55,380 bases of DNA, from NCBI RefSeq assembly GCF_002414845.1, contig NZ_DIAX01000034.1:1221-56600 (forward strand), written 5' to 3'. The notes under the pieces were generated by a model. That model saw only the letters and a list, made by a program, of their open reading frames with translations, had not been told where the DNA came from and did no database searches. The stretch comes from Gordonia sp. UBA5067 (GTDB lineage Bacteria; Actinomycetota; Actinomycetes; Mycobacteriales; Mycobacteriaceae). Positions within the stretch are counted from its first letter, which is position 1. Each line of letters begins with the position of its first letter. Shown piece after piece: positions 26,274-35,000 of this stretch. The translations under genes were made by a program, and so were the position numbers.

Positions 26274-27685
26274 CCGCTCATCCCGTGCACCCCCCCGCCG
26301 GGGGCGGTGGCCGATGAGCACAGGTAGACGCCGGGCACACCGGTGGCGTACGGGTTCGGGCTGAGCGGATTCACCGGGGGCCGCGGCCGGGCGAGCACCT
26401 GGCGCAGCGAAGTCGCACCCGACCCGATGTCGCCGCCGACGAAGTTGGCGTCGTACTCGCCGAGCTGTTGAGCCGTCGTCACCCGCGAGGCGACGATGAC
26501 ATCGCGAAACCCGGGCGCGCAGCGCTCCAACTCGTCGACCATGGCCGCACCCATGTCCGCCGTCGACCCGTTGGGCACGTGGCAGTACGCCCAGGCGACA
26601 TGGCGGCCGGTGTTGCCCGCGCGCGACGGATCGAGCCGCGTCGGCTCCCCGGCCAGCAGCCACGGCCGACGCGGGTGCTCGCCCCGGGCGACAGCCGATT
26701 CGGCGTCGGCGATCTGACGGTAGTCCTGTGCGACGTGCACGGTGGCCGTGCGCGTCGGTGCCGACATCGGCCACGGGATGGGCTCGGCGAGCAGGAAGTC
26801 GATCTTGCAGACCCCCGGACCGTAGCGCCAGCGCCGGTAGCGACGTCGGGCCTGCGGCGCCAGCCGGTCACCTAGAATGTCGACGAGGCTGTGCACCGAG
26901 GTGTCGAAGTAGTACTGCGGTGCGCTGGGGAGCTCATCGAAACGCGTGATGGGCCGGCCGGTCACGATCTCGCCGCCGGCCGCGATCAAGCAGGACGCCA
27001 GCGCATCGGCGATGGACTGCGAACCGCCGACGGCGATCGGCCAGCCGGTCACCGAGGCGGGCGCGAGCAGCAACAGACCCGGACCCGATGACGCCGCCGC
27101 CGACAGGGGGATCATTGCGTGCGCGGCCACCCCGGCGAACAGGGTGCGGGTCATCTCATCACCGAAGGCTCGGGTGAACCGGTCGACGGGCTGCAGCGCC
27201 CGCAGTCCGAAGCGTGTCATCAGCCGGCGATGCTGCGGCAGGCGCAGCGGCCGCAGCAGCTCGTCGAGCAGCGCACCCAGGTCGGCATCGTCGACCTCGA
27301 CGAGCCGCCGCCACGCCCGCGCGTCGGCGCCGAGTTCCCGCGCGGTGGCGTCGCGATCGTGGCAGACGCTGCGCGCGCGGTGCCGGTCGAACACGTGGGT
27401 CAAACAGACTGGCGGGGTGGCCCAGGTGAGGCCATGGGCAGTGAGGTCGAGTTCGGCGAAGGCGGGGGAGACGCGGCCCAGCGGATGGACCGCCGAGCAC
27501 ACGTCATGGCGGACACCCGATTCGAAGAGTTCGGCGGAGCGCGTGCCGCCGCCGATGGTGTCGGCGGCTTCGATCACGAGCACTCGGCGGCCGGCGCGGG
27601 CCAGCTTCGCCGCGGCGGTCAGACCGTTGGGCCCGGATCCGACGACGACGGCGTCGAAGCTGCTCGTGCCACGCGGTGACTGCAC
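26216..27685 (-). CDS. FAD-dependent oxidoreductase of the phytoene desaturase/carotenoid type
   Basis: 489 residues. An N-terminal FAD-binding Rossmann motif ([22 protein letters not shown], then [19 protein letters not shown]) and a C-terminal flavin-binding segment ([24 protein letters not shown]) place it among NAD(P)/FAD-dependent amine-oxidase-like enzymes often annotated as phytoene dehydrogenases. No other carotenoid gene (crtB, crtE) is nearby, so the substrate is uncertain. GTG start chosen from a -10-like GATAGT six bases upstream and the position of the FAD motif. Confidence 0.85.
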   Translation of the reverse strand: [489 protein letters not shown]

Positions 27686-27691
27686 CGCGCC

Positions 27692-27697
27692 ACTATC
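27692..27697 (-). promoter_or_regulatory. putative -10 box for a leaderless transcript (FAD oxidoreductase)
   Basis: GATAGT on the minus strand ends 6 nt before the GTG whose first base is 27685. It lies back to back with the promoter of the TPM gene. Confidence 0.35.
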
Positions 27698-27711
27698 CCA
27701 CGGCGACGGGC

Positions 27712-27717
27712 TATCTT
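27712..27717 (+). promoter_or_regulatory. putative -10 box for a leaderless transcript (TPM-domain gene)
   Basis: TATCTT ends 6 nt before the ATG at 27724. Confidence 0.45.
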
Positions 27718-27723
27718 GAAGCC

Positions 27724-29739
27724 ATGGCTTTCGCGCGTTTGATCCTTCGCCAGTGTGCCGCTGCGATCGTCCTGTTCGCGTCGGGCGCCATCGGGTTGGC
27801 CGCAGGCTCGGCGGCCCACGCCGAACCACCGATGACCCTGCCGGAGCAGATGCAGATCCACGACGCCGCCGGGGTGATCAGCGCCGCCGATCGGGCGAAG
27901 CTGCAGAAGGCGATCGAGAGCCTCTACAACGATCACGGCCTGAGCCTGTGGGTGGTCTACGTGAAGTCTTTCGACAACCGGACCGCGGCGGACTGGGCCG
28001 GTCAGGTCATCACGGCCAGCGAGTTCACCGAGCGTGATGTCCTGCTCGCGGTCGCCACCGACGCGCGGCGCTACTACCTGTCGGCTCCCGAAGGTCTCGG
28101 CCGCGACGCGATCAACAACATCGCGGCCAAGGATGTCGAGCCACAACTCAAGAACGGGCAGTGGGCCCAGGCCGGTATCGGTGCGGCGAACGGCATCGAC
28201 AAGGCGCTGGCGCCGTCGAACACCCTGGCGTATGTGGCCGCCGGGGTCGGCGGGGGCGCCGTCGTCGCGGGCGGCGGCGCGTACCTGTACACGCGCCGGC
28301 GGCGCGAGCAAGAGGCGAAGGCGCAGCTGGAGTCGTTGCGCGAGGCGTCCGACGAACTCACCGTCGACCAGCTGGCCACCCAGTCGATCGAGACGCTCGA
28401 CGACTGGTCCAAGGAAGTCCTCACCGACACCGACAATGCCGTGCGCACCAGCGCCGAGGAGTTGCGGCTGGCCGTCGACGAGTTCGGCGAACAGGACACC
28501 GCCCCCTTCCGGACGGCGGTGCGCGCGGCGAAGAAGGGTGTGGCCGAATCCTTCGTGCTGCGCCAGCGCCTCGATGACGCCATCGAGGAGTCGGCCGAGC
28601 AGCGCCGGTCGATGCTCATCCAGATCATCACGACCTGCCACGACGTCGACGGCGCCCTGGACGAGCAGGTGCGCGCCTTCGACGAGTTGCGCAACCTGCT
28701 GCTCGGCGCCCCCGATCGGCTCGACGATCTGACGCGCAGCATCGTCGACCTCGCGACCCGCGCCGAGACGGCGGAGGCGACCCTAGCGCTGCTGATCGCC
28801 AAGCATGGCGAGGACCGGGTGCAGGCCGTCGCCCACAACGTCGAGCTGGCCGAGAAGCAGATCTCGTTTGCGCAGGAGAATGTGCACGACGGTCGCGAGG
28901 CCACCCAGCGGCCCGCCGGACGTCAGGGGGCGGCGGTCGCCGCGATCCGTGCCGCCGAGGGCGCCGTCGCCCAGGCAGGCAAGCTGCTCGACGCCATCGC
29001 CAATGCGGACACCTCGATAGCGCAGGCGGCCACCCGGCTGCCCGCGCTCATCGAGGAGGTCACCGCGGAGCTGGCCGAGGCGGCGACCCTGGACTCGACC
29101 CCGTCGCTCGCCGAGGCCGCCGGGGCGGCCCAAGCCGCCCTGGATTACGCGGCGGCCAATGCCCAGAGCGACCCGCTGGGCTCCTTCACCACGCTGGTCG
29201 ACACTGATGCCGAGCTGGACCGGGAACTTGAGACCGGGCGGGCCGAGGCGAGCCGCCGGCAGCGCAATGTCGAGTTGCGCGAGCAGGGCGTCGCGGCCGC
29301 GGCGGCCAAGGTCTCGGCGGCGCGGGACTTCATCGCGACGCGCCGCGGTGCCGTGCAGGCCGATGCCCGAACCCGGTTGTCGGAGGCCGAGCGGCTGTTG
29401 ACGTCGGCGCAAGGCCGGTCGGCGGCCGAGGACTTCGAAGCGGTCGACGAGGCGCGCAGCGCGGGCGCCCTCGCGGACGAGGCACTGATGAGCGCGCAGA
29501 GCGACGTCGTCTCCTGGCAGCAGGCCGAGCAGCCCGCCAGCCAGGGCGGCGACGCGACGGCGATCGGCGCGGTTCTCGGTGGCATCCTCGTCGACAGCTT
29601 CTTGCGCGGCGGTGGGCGCATCGACACCGGCGGACCCGTCAACCGGGGCGGCGACGGTTACTCGTATGCGGGGCGCTCGCCCGGCTCCTTCGGCGGGTCG
29701 AGCAGTTCGGGACGCATCGGCGTCGGCGGTCGGTTCTAG
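27724..29739 (+). CDS. exported TPM-domain protein with long coiled-coil region
   Basis: 671 residues. A signal peptide (about 1-33, ending AAGSAAHA) precedes a TPM domain (about 37-150: IHDAAGVISAADRAKLQKAIESLYNDHG, LAVATDARRYYLSAPEG). A membrane helix (about 168-190, LAYVAAGVGGGAVVAGG) is followed by RRRR, so the rest is cytoplasmic. About 400 residues of Ala/Glu/Leu-rich coiled coil follow, then a Gly/Ser tail ending in GGSSSSGRIGVGGRF. TPM domains occur in photosystem II repair factors and YgcG-like proteins. The long cytoplasmic coiled coil suggests a scaffold. Its stop codon overlaps that of the DUF3068 gene. Confidence 0.85.
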   Translation: MAFARLILRQCAAAIVLFASGAIGLAAGSAAHAEPPMTLPEQMQIHDAAGVISAADRAKLQKAIESLYNDHGLSLWVVYVKSFDNRTAADWAGQVITASEFTERDVLLAVATDARRYYLSAPEGLGRDAINNIAAKDVEPQLKNGQWAQAGIGAANGIDKALAPSNTLAYVAAGVGGGAVVAGGGAYLYTRRRREQEAKAQLESLREASDELTVDQLATQSIETLDDWSKEVLTDTDNAVRTSAEELRLAVDEFGEQDTAPFRTAVRAAKKGVAESFVLRQRLDDAIEESAEQRRSMLIQIITTCHDVDGALDEQVRAFDELRNLLLGAPDRLDDLTRSIVDLATRAETAEATLALLIAKHGEDRVQAVAHNVELAEKQISFAQENVHDGREATQRPAGRQGAAVAAIRAAEGAVAQAGKLLDAIANADTSIAQAATRLPALIEEVTAELAEAATLDSTPSLAEAAGAAQAALDYAAANAQSDPLGSFTTLVDTDAELDRELETGRAEASRRQRNVELREQGVAAAAAKVSAARDFIATRRGAVQADARTRLSEAERLLTSAQGRSAAEDFEAVDEARSAGALADEALMSAQSDVVSWQQAEQPASQGGDATAIGAVLGGILVDSFLRGGGRIDTGGPVNRGGDGYSYAGRSPGSFGGSSSSGRIGVGGRF

Positions 29740-30752
29740 GCCGACCGGCCTGGTCGTCGGCGGATGGCCCACGCGCCGGCTGCGGCGCACAGCGCGGCGA
29801 TCCCGGCGATCAGGGGAACGATTCGTCCGGCCAGCCACGCCGGCCGCGACTGGCTGCGGGCCGCCTCGGCCAGCGACGCGCGGGTCTTGGCGTCGTAGCG
29901 CAGCGTGGCGTCGAACTCGGGCAGGCGCTGCGCGCCGGCCCGGTATTCGCGCGAGAGGCTAATCGTGGCGTCGACGATGAGGCCCGACCGCTCGTCGACC
30001 CACAGCGTGTAGCTGCCCCGCTGGTGGACCTCGGCGGTGACGATGCCGCCCGGCCAACCGAACCACGAGGCCGGTTTGGTGAGCCGGGTGCGCGGATCGG
30101 CGCCGGGGAGTGCGGCGAGGTTGGTGTCGGGAATGTCGGCGCGCAGCCGGGTGAGGTCGAGCCCGTTGACGGTGTCGGTGCCGGTGGGCACGAGCGGGAC
30201 GCTGCGACGGGTGACCGGGTCGAAGAAGCGGACCGCGGTGTTCCTGCGCGACTGCGGCGCGAAGAGATAGGTGATGCCGATCCGGTCGGGCAGGACGGCG
30301 GCCGGGCGCGTCGAATCGGTTTGGATGCTGGCCGGGCCGACCGGCACGGCGGTGGTGCGGTCAACGGTCACGCGATCGACGGATGCGATGAGCACCGGGT
30401 CGGTGCAGCCGGCGGTGGTGGTGGCATCGCGGCGGACCACCGTGCCCGCCTGCAGCGTCGCAATGCGCCGATCGGCCGGCCGGACGACGACGACGCGCTG
30501 GCTGCGCAGCAGCATGCGCGGCGGGAGCATCGCCGCCATCGGGCGGTCGAGCGAGCATCGGTCCAGGGTGACCACCGGCGTCGTCGACGCGGCGGTGGAG
30601 ACGAGGTTCGTGTCCAGCGAGATGCGGGCCAGTTGCGGCGCGAGGATCGTCGGCGCGGCGATCGCCACCGTCGCGCACAGGGCGGCGAGGAAGACCAGCG
30701 TCGGCGGGAGTAACTGGTGGGTGGACCAGCGGCTGGTCGGGGCGTCGGACAC
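29736..30752 (-). CDS. DUF3068 (PorA-family) exported membrane protein
   Basis: 338 residues: an N-terminal membrane helix (about 14-36), a large extracytoplasmic domain, and a C-terminal helix (WLAGRIVPLIAGIAALCAAAGAWAI) with a basic cytoplasmic end. The domain shows the DUF3068 pattern: VRFFDPVTRRSVPLV, VNGLDLTRLRADIPDT, and YTLWVDERSGLIVDATISLSREY. The family is largely restricted to mycolic-acid actinobacteria and Streptomyces and has no established activity. It is divergent from the acyltransferase gene, which suggests a shared envelope role. Confidence 0.8.
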   Translation of the reverse strand: MSDAPTSRWSTHQLLPPTLVFLAALCATVAIAAPTILAPQLARISLDTNLVSTAASTTPVVTLDRCSLDRPMAAMLPPRMLLRSQRVVVVRPADRRIATLQAGTVVRRDATTTAGCTDPVLIASVDRVTVDRTTAVPVGPASIQTDSTRPAAVLPDRIGITYLFAPQSRRNTAVRFFDPVTRRSVPLVPTGTDTVNGLDLTRLRADIPDTNLAALPGADPRTRLTKPASWFGWPGGIVTAEVHQRGSYTLWVDERSGLIVDATISLSREYRAGAQRLPEFDATLRYDAKTRASLAEAARSQSRPAWLAGRIVPLIAGIAALCAAAGAWAIRRRPGRSA

Positions 30753-30759
30753 GCTGGCG

Positions 30760-30765
30760 AGACTA
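30760..30765 (-). promoter_or_regulatory. putative -10 box for a leaderless transcript (DUF3068 gene)
   Basis: TAGTCT on the minus strand ends 7 nt before the GTG whose first base is 30752. Confidence 0.45.
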
Positions 30766-30771
30766 CCGCTC

Positions 30772-30777
30772 TACGCT
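30772..30777 (+). promoter_or_regulatory. putative -10 box for a leaderless transcript (acyltransferase)
   Basis: TACGCT ends 6 nt before the GTG at 30784. Only 6 bp separate it from the opposing -10 box of the DUF3068 gene, so each promoter's -35 region lies within or beyond the neighbouring gene's start. Confidence 0.45.
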
Positions 30778-30783
30778 GGTCGG

Positions 30784-31983
30784 GTGCCGACCAGCGAGGA
30801 ATTGACGCGGGAGCAGTCCGCGACGAGTAGCACCGCAGGGCGCCACTACTACCCGCAGCTGGAGGGAATGCGGGCGGTGGCGGCGCTCGGCGTGCTCACC
30901 ACGCACGTCGCATTTCAGACCGGGGCGGTCGCCTGGCCCGTCGTCGGGCGGGCGTTGGGGCGGCTGGACCTGGCCGTCGCACTGTTCTTCGCGTTGTCGG
31001 GGTTCCTGCTGTGGCGGCCGCATGCCGCGGCTGCGCGCGGGCTGGGCCCAGAACCGGGTTTGCTGCGATACGCGCGCCATCGATTTTGGCGAATTTGGCC
31101 GGCGTACGCCGTCGTGGTCGCGGCAGTATTGACACTGGCGCCGGAGGCGCGGACCAGCGATCCGGTGGTGTGGCTGGCGAACCTGACGTTGACGCAGGTC
31201 TTCGTACCGTTGTCGTTGACAGCCGGGCTGACGCAAATGTGGAGCCTGTCGGTCGAGGTCCTCTTCTATGCGCTGTTGCCGGTGCTGGCGTGGTCGCTGG
31301 CAGCGCTGCGCGGGGAACGGGCGCGGTGGCGAGTACTGGGCGTGCTGGGCTTCGGCCTGGCAGGGCTGCTGTGGGGTCCGGTCGCGGCACTGATCCCGGC
31401 CCCGGACGGTGTGGAGGCGCAGAACTGGCTGTTCGGGCATCTGCCGTGGTTCGTCGCGGGTCTGCTGCTGGCGGAGTTGGCGGCCATGCGAGCGGGGAGC
31501 GATGGTGGGGGCGGGCCGATGCCGCCCTGGGCGGCGCGGGTGTCGGCGCTCAGTTCGAACCGGCTGCTGATGCTGGCGGTTTTCGCCGTCGCGTTCGGCC
31601 TGGCCTGTACCCCGCTGGCCGGGCCGGTCGGAATGGGTGAACTGAGCGCGGCGGGGTTTGCGACGAAGATCCTCCTCGGCGCGATCGGGGCGTACGCGAT
31701 CCTGGCCCCGCTGGCACTGGCCGGGACCGCCGGCGATCGGGCCGAGTCGAACCGGTTCCGATTCCTGGCATCGCCGGTGATGACGACGCTGGGCCGATGG
31801 TCCTACGGGATCTTCATCTGGCACGTCGCGGTGCTGTCGGTGGTGTTCGGGCTGTTCGGGATCATCCCGTTCAGCGGCTCGTTCCCGCTGGTGTGGGCGA
31901 TCACCGCCGCACTGTCGATCGGGATTGCCGCGGCCAGTTTTGCGTTCCTCGAGGACCCGATCCGCCGGTGGGCCAACCGCTGA
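30784..31983 (+). CDS. membrane acyltransferase family 3 protein
   Basis: 399 residues with about ten membrane helices. YYPQLEGMRAVAALGVLTTHVAF carries the conserved R and the catalytic His of the acyltransferase-3 (OafA/NodX) family. ALFFALSGFLLWRPHA and RYARHRFWRIWPAY are further family marks, and the C-terminal part has the usual GRWSYGIFIWHV. Such enzymes O-acylate sugars or lipids outside the membrane. Similar to Rv0228-type proteins, placed by memory. A longer upstream frame overlaps DUF3068 coding sequence and is rejected. Confidence 0.85.
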   Translation: MPTSEELTREQSATSSTAGRHYYPQLEGMRAVAALGVLTTHVAFQTGAVAWPVVGRALGRLDLAVALFFALSGFLLWRPHAAAARGLGPEPGLLRYARHRFWRIWPAYAVVVAAVLTLAPEARTSDPVVWLANLTLTQVFVPLSLTAGLTQMWSLSVEVLFYALLPVLAWSLAALRGERARWRVLGVLGFGLAGLLWGPVAALIPAPDGVEAQNWLFGHLPWFVAGLLLAELAAMRAGSDGGGGPMPPWAARVSALSSNRLLMLAVFAVAFGLACTPLAGPVGMGELSAAGFATKILLGAIGAYAILAPLALAGTAGDRAESNRFRFLASPVMTTLGRWSYGIFIWHVAVLSVVFGLFGIIPFSGSFPLVWAITAALSIGIAAASFAFLEDPIRRWANR

Positions 31984-32038
31984 GTCGACGATCGGCTGAA
32001 ACGAGCCGGGGCCGGGGGAGTACTGCCGACGACGGGGG

Positions 32039-35000
32039 CTATTCGGGATGTTGTTGATCGAACACCGATCGCCACATCGTGACGGCCACTGCGGCCACGG
32101 CCAATCCCTGTACCCACCAATCGAATCCGCGGTAACCGGTGGGTGAGCGCCATGGCCCGGCCGCCAGCCCGCAGGTCGCGGCGAAGAACAGTGTGAACGC
32201 GGCGACGACCGGTGCGCCGCGGTAGCGGTGCTGGCCGGCCCACCACCAGGTCGCGGCGCCGACGGAGGCGGACAGCGCCAGACCGGCCCAGCCCGCGAGA
32301 AGCCAGGAGGCGGTGAGGGTGGCGCCGGCGGGGCCGATCGCGCCGGTGGGGCCGGGGTGCAGGGTTTTCGAAAGTCCGGCGTCGCCCACTTCGCCGGCAC
32401 TCGATCGGCGACGTGGGCGCACCGGGACAACGGCCAGGATGAGGCCGGCCGCCAGGATGGCCAGGCCGAGGCCGAGCGCCCAGCGATACGGGCCGTCGAG
32501 CGGATAGGTCAGCGCGATCGTCCCGCTCATACCGGCCGGGATGAGCCAGCCCTGCTGCCAGCCGTTGACGGTCAGCGGTGCCAGGCGCGTGCCGTTCAGC
32601 TGGGCTCGCCAGCCGGGGTTGACGCTCTCCGGGACGACCAGCACGCGCTCGGCCGGGCCGGCCTCGACCCGCACGTTGCGATTGGTCGCGTCCCAGCGGG
32701 TGGTTGGGGGGGCACGATACGCCGGCCCGCCGGCACCCGACCACTGAACGGGCGGAGTGGACCCGGGGGAGGTCGTGAGAGCGACCTGGTCGACGGTGAA
32801 ACCGCTACTCGGGTTGATGGTGAGCTCCTGCTGGCCGTGGCCGAGGAGCACGGGGCCGCACGGCGTCGCGGTCACCGGTGCACCGGATCGCACGGCGCCG
32901 GCCGTCGTGTCGGCCCGCAGCGGGACGATCTGGCCGGAGACATTCAGCGTCATTCCCGCATCACAACCGAGGTGGATGGGGCGCGAATCGTCCGGCACCG
33001 GCATCGGGGCGGCGGGGACGATGCCGATCTCGGTGATCCCCACCGGCGCCGGTCGCGCGAAACCCAGGTTGTTGACGTTGACGAGGTCGCTGCCCCGCCG
33101 AACGGTCAGGACGATGCGATCGGTGACGGTGGGGTCGAGCGCGACGACGCCGTCGGCACCGACCCGGCGGATCTGGTTGCCGGTGCCGAGGTCGACGGCG
33201 ACCTCGACCGGTGCGGCCGGATAGCCGCCGCGCGGGCGGCCGAGGACGAGTTTCTCGACGCGCTGCGGCGCGGGCAGGCGCAACTCCACCCGTGCCGCCT
33301 TGGCCGTCTTCGGCGGTTTGCGGCGCTTACCCTCCCGGGGCGGCGCCGCGGTCGTCTCGGCGCTGGCTTCCGGTGCGATCCACGTCGTCGCGGGATCACC
33401 GTCGATGGCGGCCGCGGCCTCCCCGCGTGGATCGGTGACGGCACTGTCCCCGCTGGCCTGGACCCGGCCGGGCTGGGCGAGCAGGGCATTGCGCCGGTCG
33501 CCGGGGCGGGCGCGCAGGGTCACCGTGGCGTCCACGGGGCCCGGCACCGGCACCGACAGCACGCGGGAGAAGGCGCCCGAGGTCTCCGGCGCCACGCTCA
33601 GTCCGGGTGAGCAGCGGACCTGGTGGCGGTCGGCGACGCATTCGCCGCGGCCCGGTTGTTCCTGCCGCAACAACCAGCCGGCGACCCTCGTGCCCTGATC
33701 GGCGGGCAGGACGACGCGGTGTCTGATGCGCAGGGGCCGGTCGGTGGCGAGGTCGGTCAGGGCGACCTCGGCGAGGGCGAACTGATTGCCGGCGGTGCCG
33801 TCGGCCGTCGAGATGGCGCGGATCTGGATGCGGTCGGTCAGGCCCGGCGGGAGCGCAACCGTCACCGGCTCACCGGGTTTCACCCCTTGGGCCACCGTGG
33901 TGCCCTGCTCGGTGGTGATCAGGATTCCGTTGACGTCGGGACCCAGGGCCTTCGCGGTCGTCACCGTGACTGCCAGGTCGGCGCGCGGCCGGGTGAACTC
34001 CAGCGACACCCACTGGCCGACGGCGCGGTCGAGTCCGGCGCTGACCCACGACGTCGAACCGTCGTCGTCGAACGCGGCCGCCGTCGAGTGAGCCGGCGTG
34101 GTCTGGCCGGGCTGGGTGGCATCGGATGCCGACGACGACGCGCCCACCCGGACCGCGCCGGGCACGTTGTCGAGCAGCCACTGGGCGGCGACGCGCCGCG
34201 GCTCGCCGTCGCGCGGGCCGGCACCCGAACGCGCCGGGCCCGTCCATGATGTGGCTGGATAGTCGGCGACTGCATTCTTGGTGCGCCGCGGATCGTCCGG
34301 CGCGCGGATCGCCGACCGGTTGTCGTCGACGCGGCCGAAGTCGGTCTCGCGGTCGGTGGGGGAGTCGGTGATCCATACCGGCAATGAATCGAGAACCTGC
34401 CGGGCCGCACTCGACCGATCCAGTCGGGCGGCGCGGACGTCGGCGTCGAGCACCGATAGCCGGCCCGCAGGCAGGTCCTCGGGGCCGCCGAGAACGCGGG
34501 GCATCGTGTTCAGGTCGGCCAGCACGGGTCCGGTACCGGGGAATAGTCGCTCCTCGATGGCAAAGATCTGGATGGCCGGCAGCGGCGGGCGCAGGCCGTC
34601 GTCGACGACGACACCGCGCACGACGGCCGGTGCGACGGGCGGGCCGAACTGGGCCACCTTGGTGATGCCGGGCGATTCGAGTAGCGCCTGCTGTGCGAGA
34701 AGCGGACGGGCAGAACGGGATTCGCGCGGATCAAGATCGGCGCGTAAGACCACGAAACCGACGCCCAGCTGGGCCAGTGCCGGTGCCAGCGACAAGGAGC
34801 CGCGACCATTGGCGACGTCGCGCTGCACCGCGTCGAGGGCGCGGATCGCCGTCGGGGGAACCAGCGGGATGGCGTCGCGGACCGCCCACGGCGACGCGGC
34901 GAGGGCCTGCATCGGCTCGTCGCGCGTGGTGCCCCAGAGTTGTTGGGCGAACGGCGATCCGGGGATGACCAGCGCTCGGGCGGGGCCGGCGTCAGGTCCG

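Noticed and set aside
26216..27685. Carotenoid biosynthesis cluster
   Set aside because: Only one desaturase-like gene is present; no phytoene synthase, prenyl transferase or cyclase is near.
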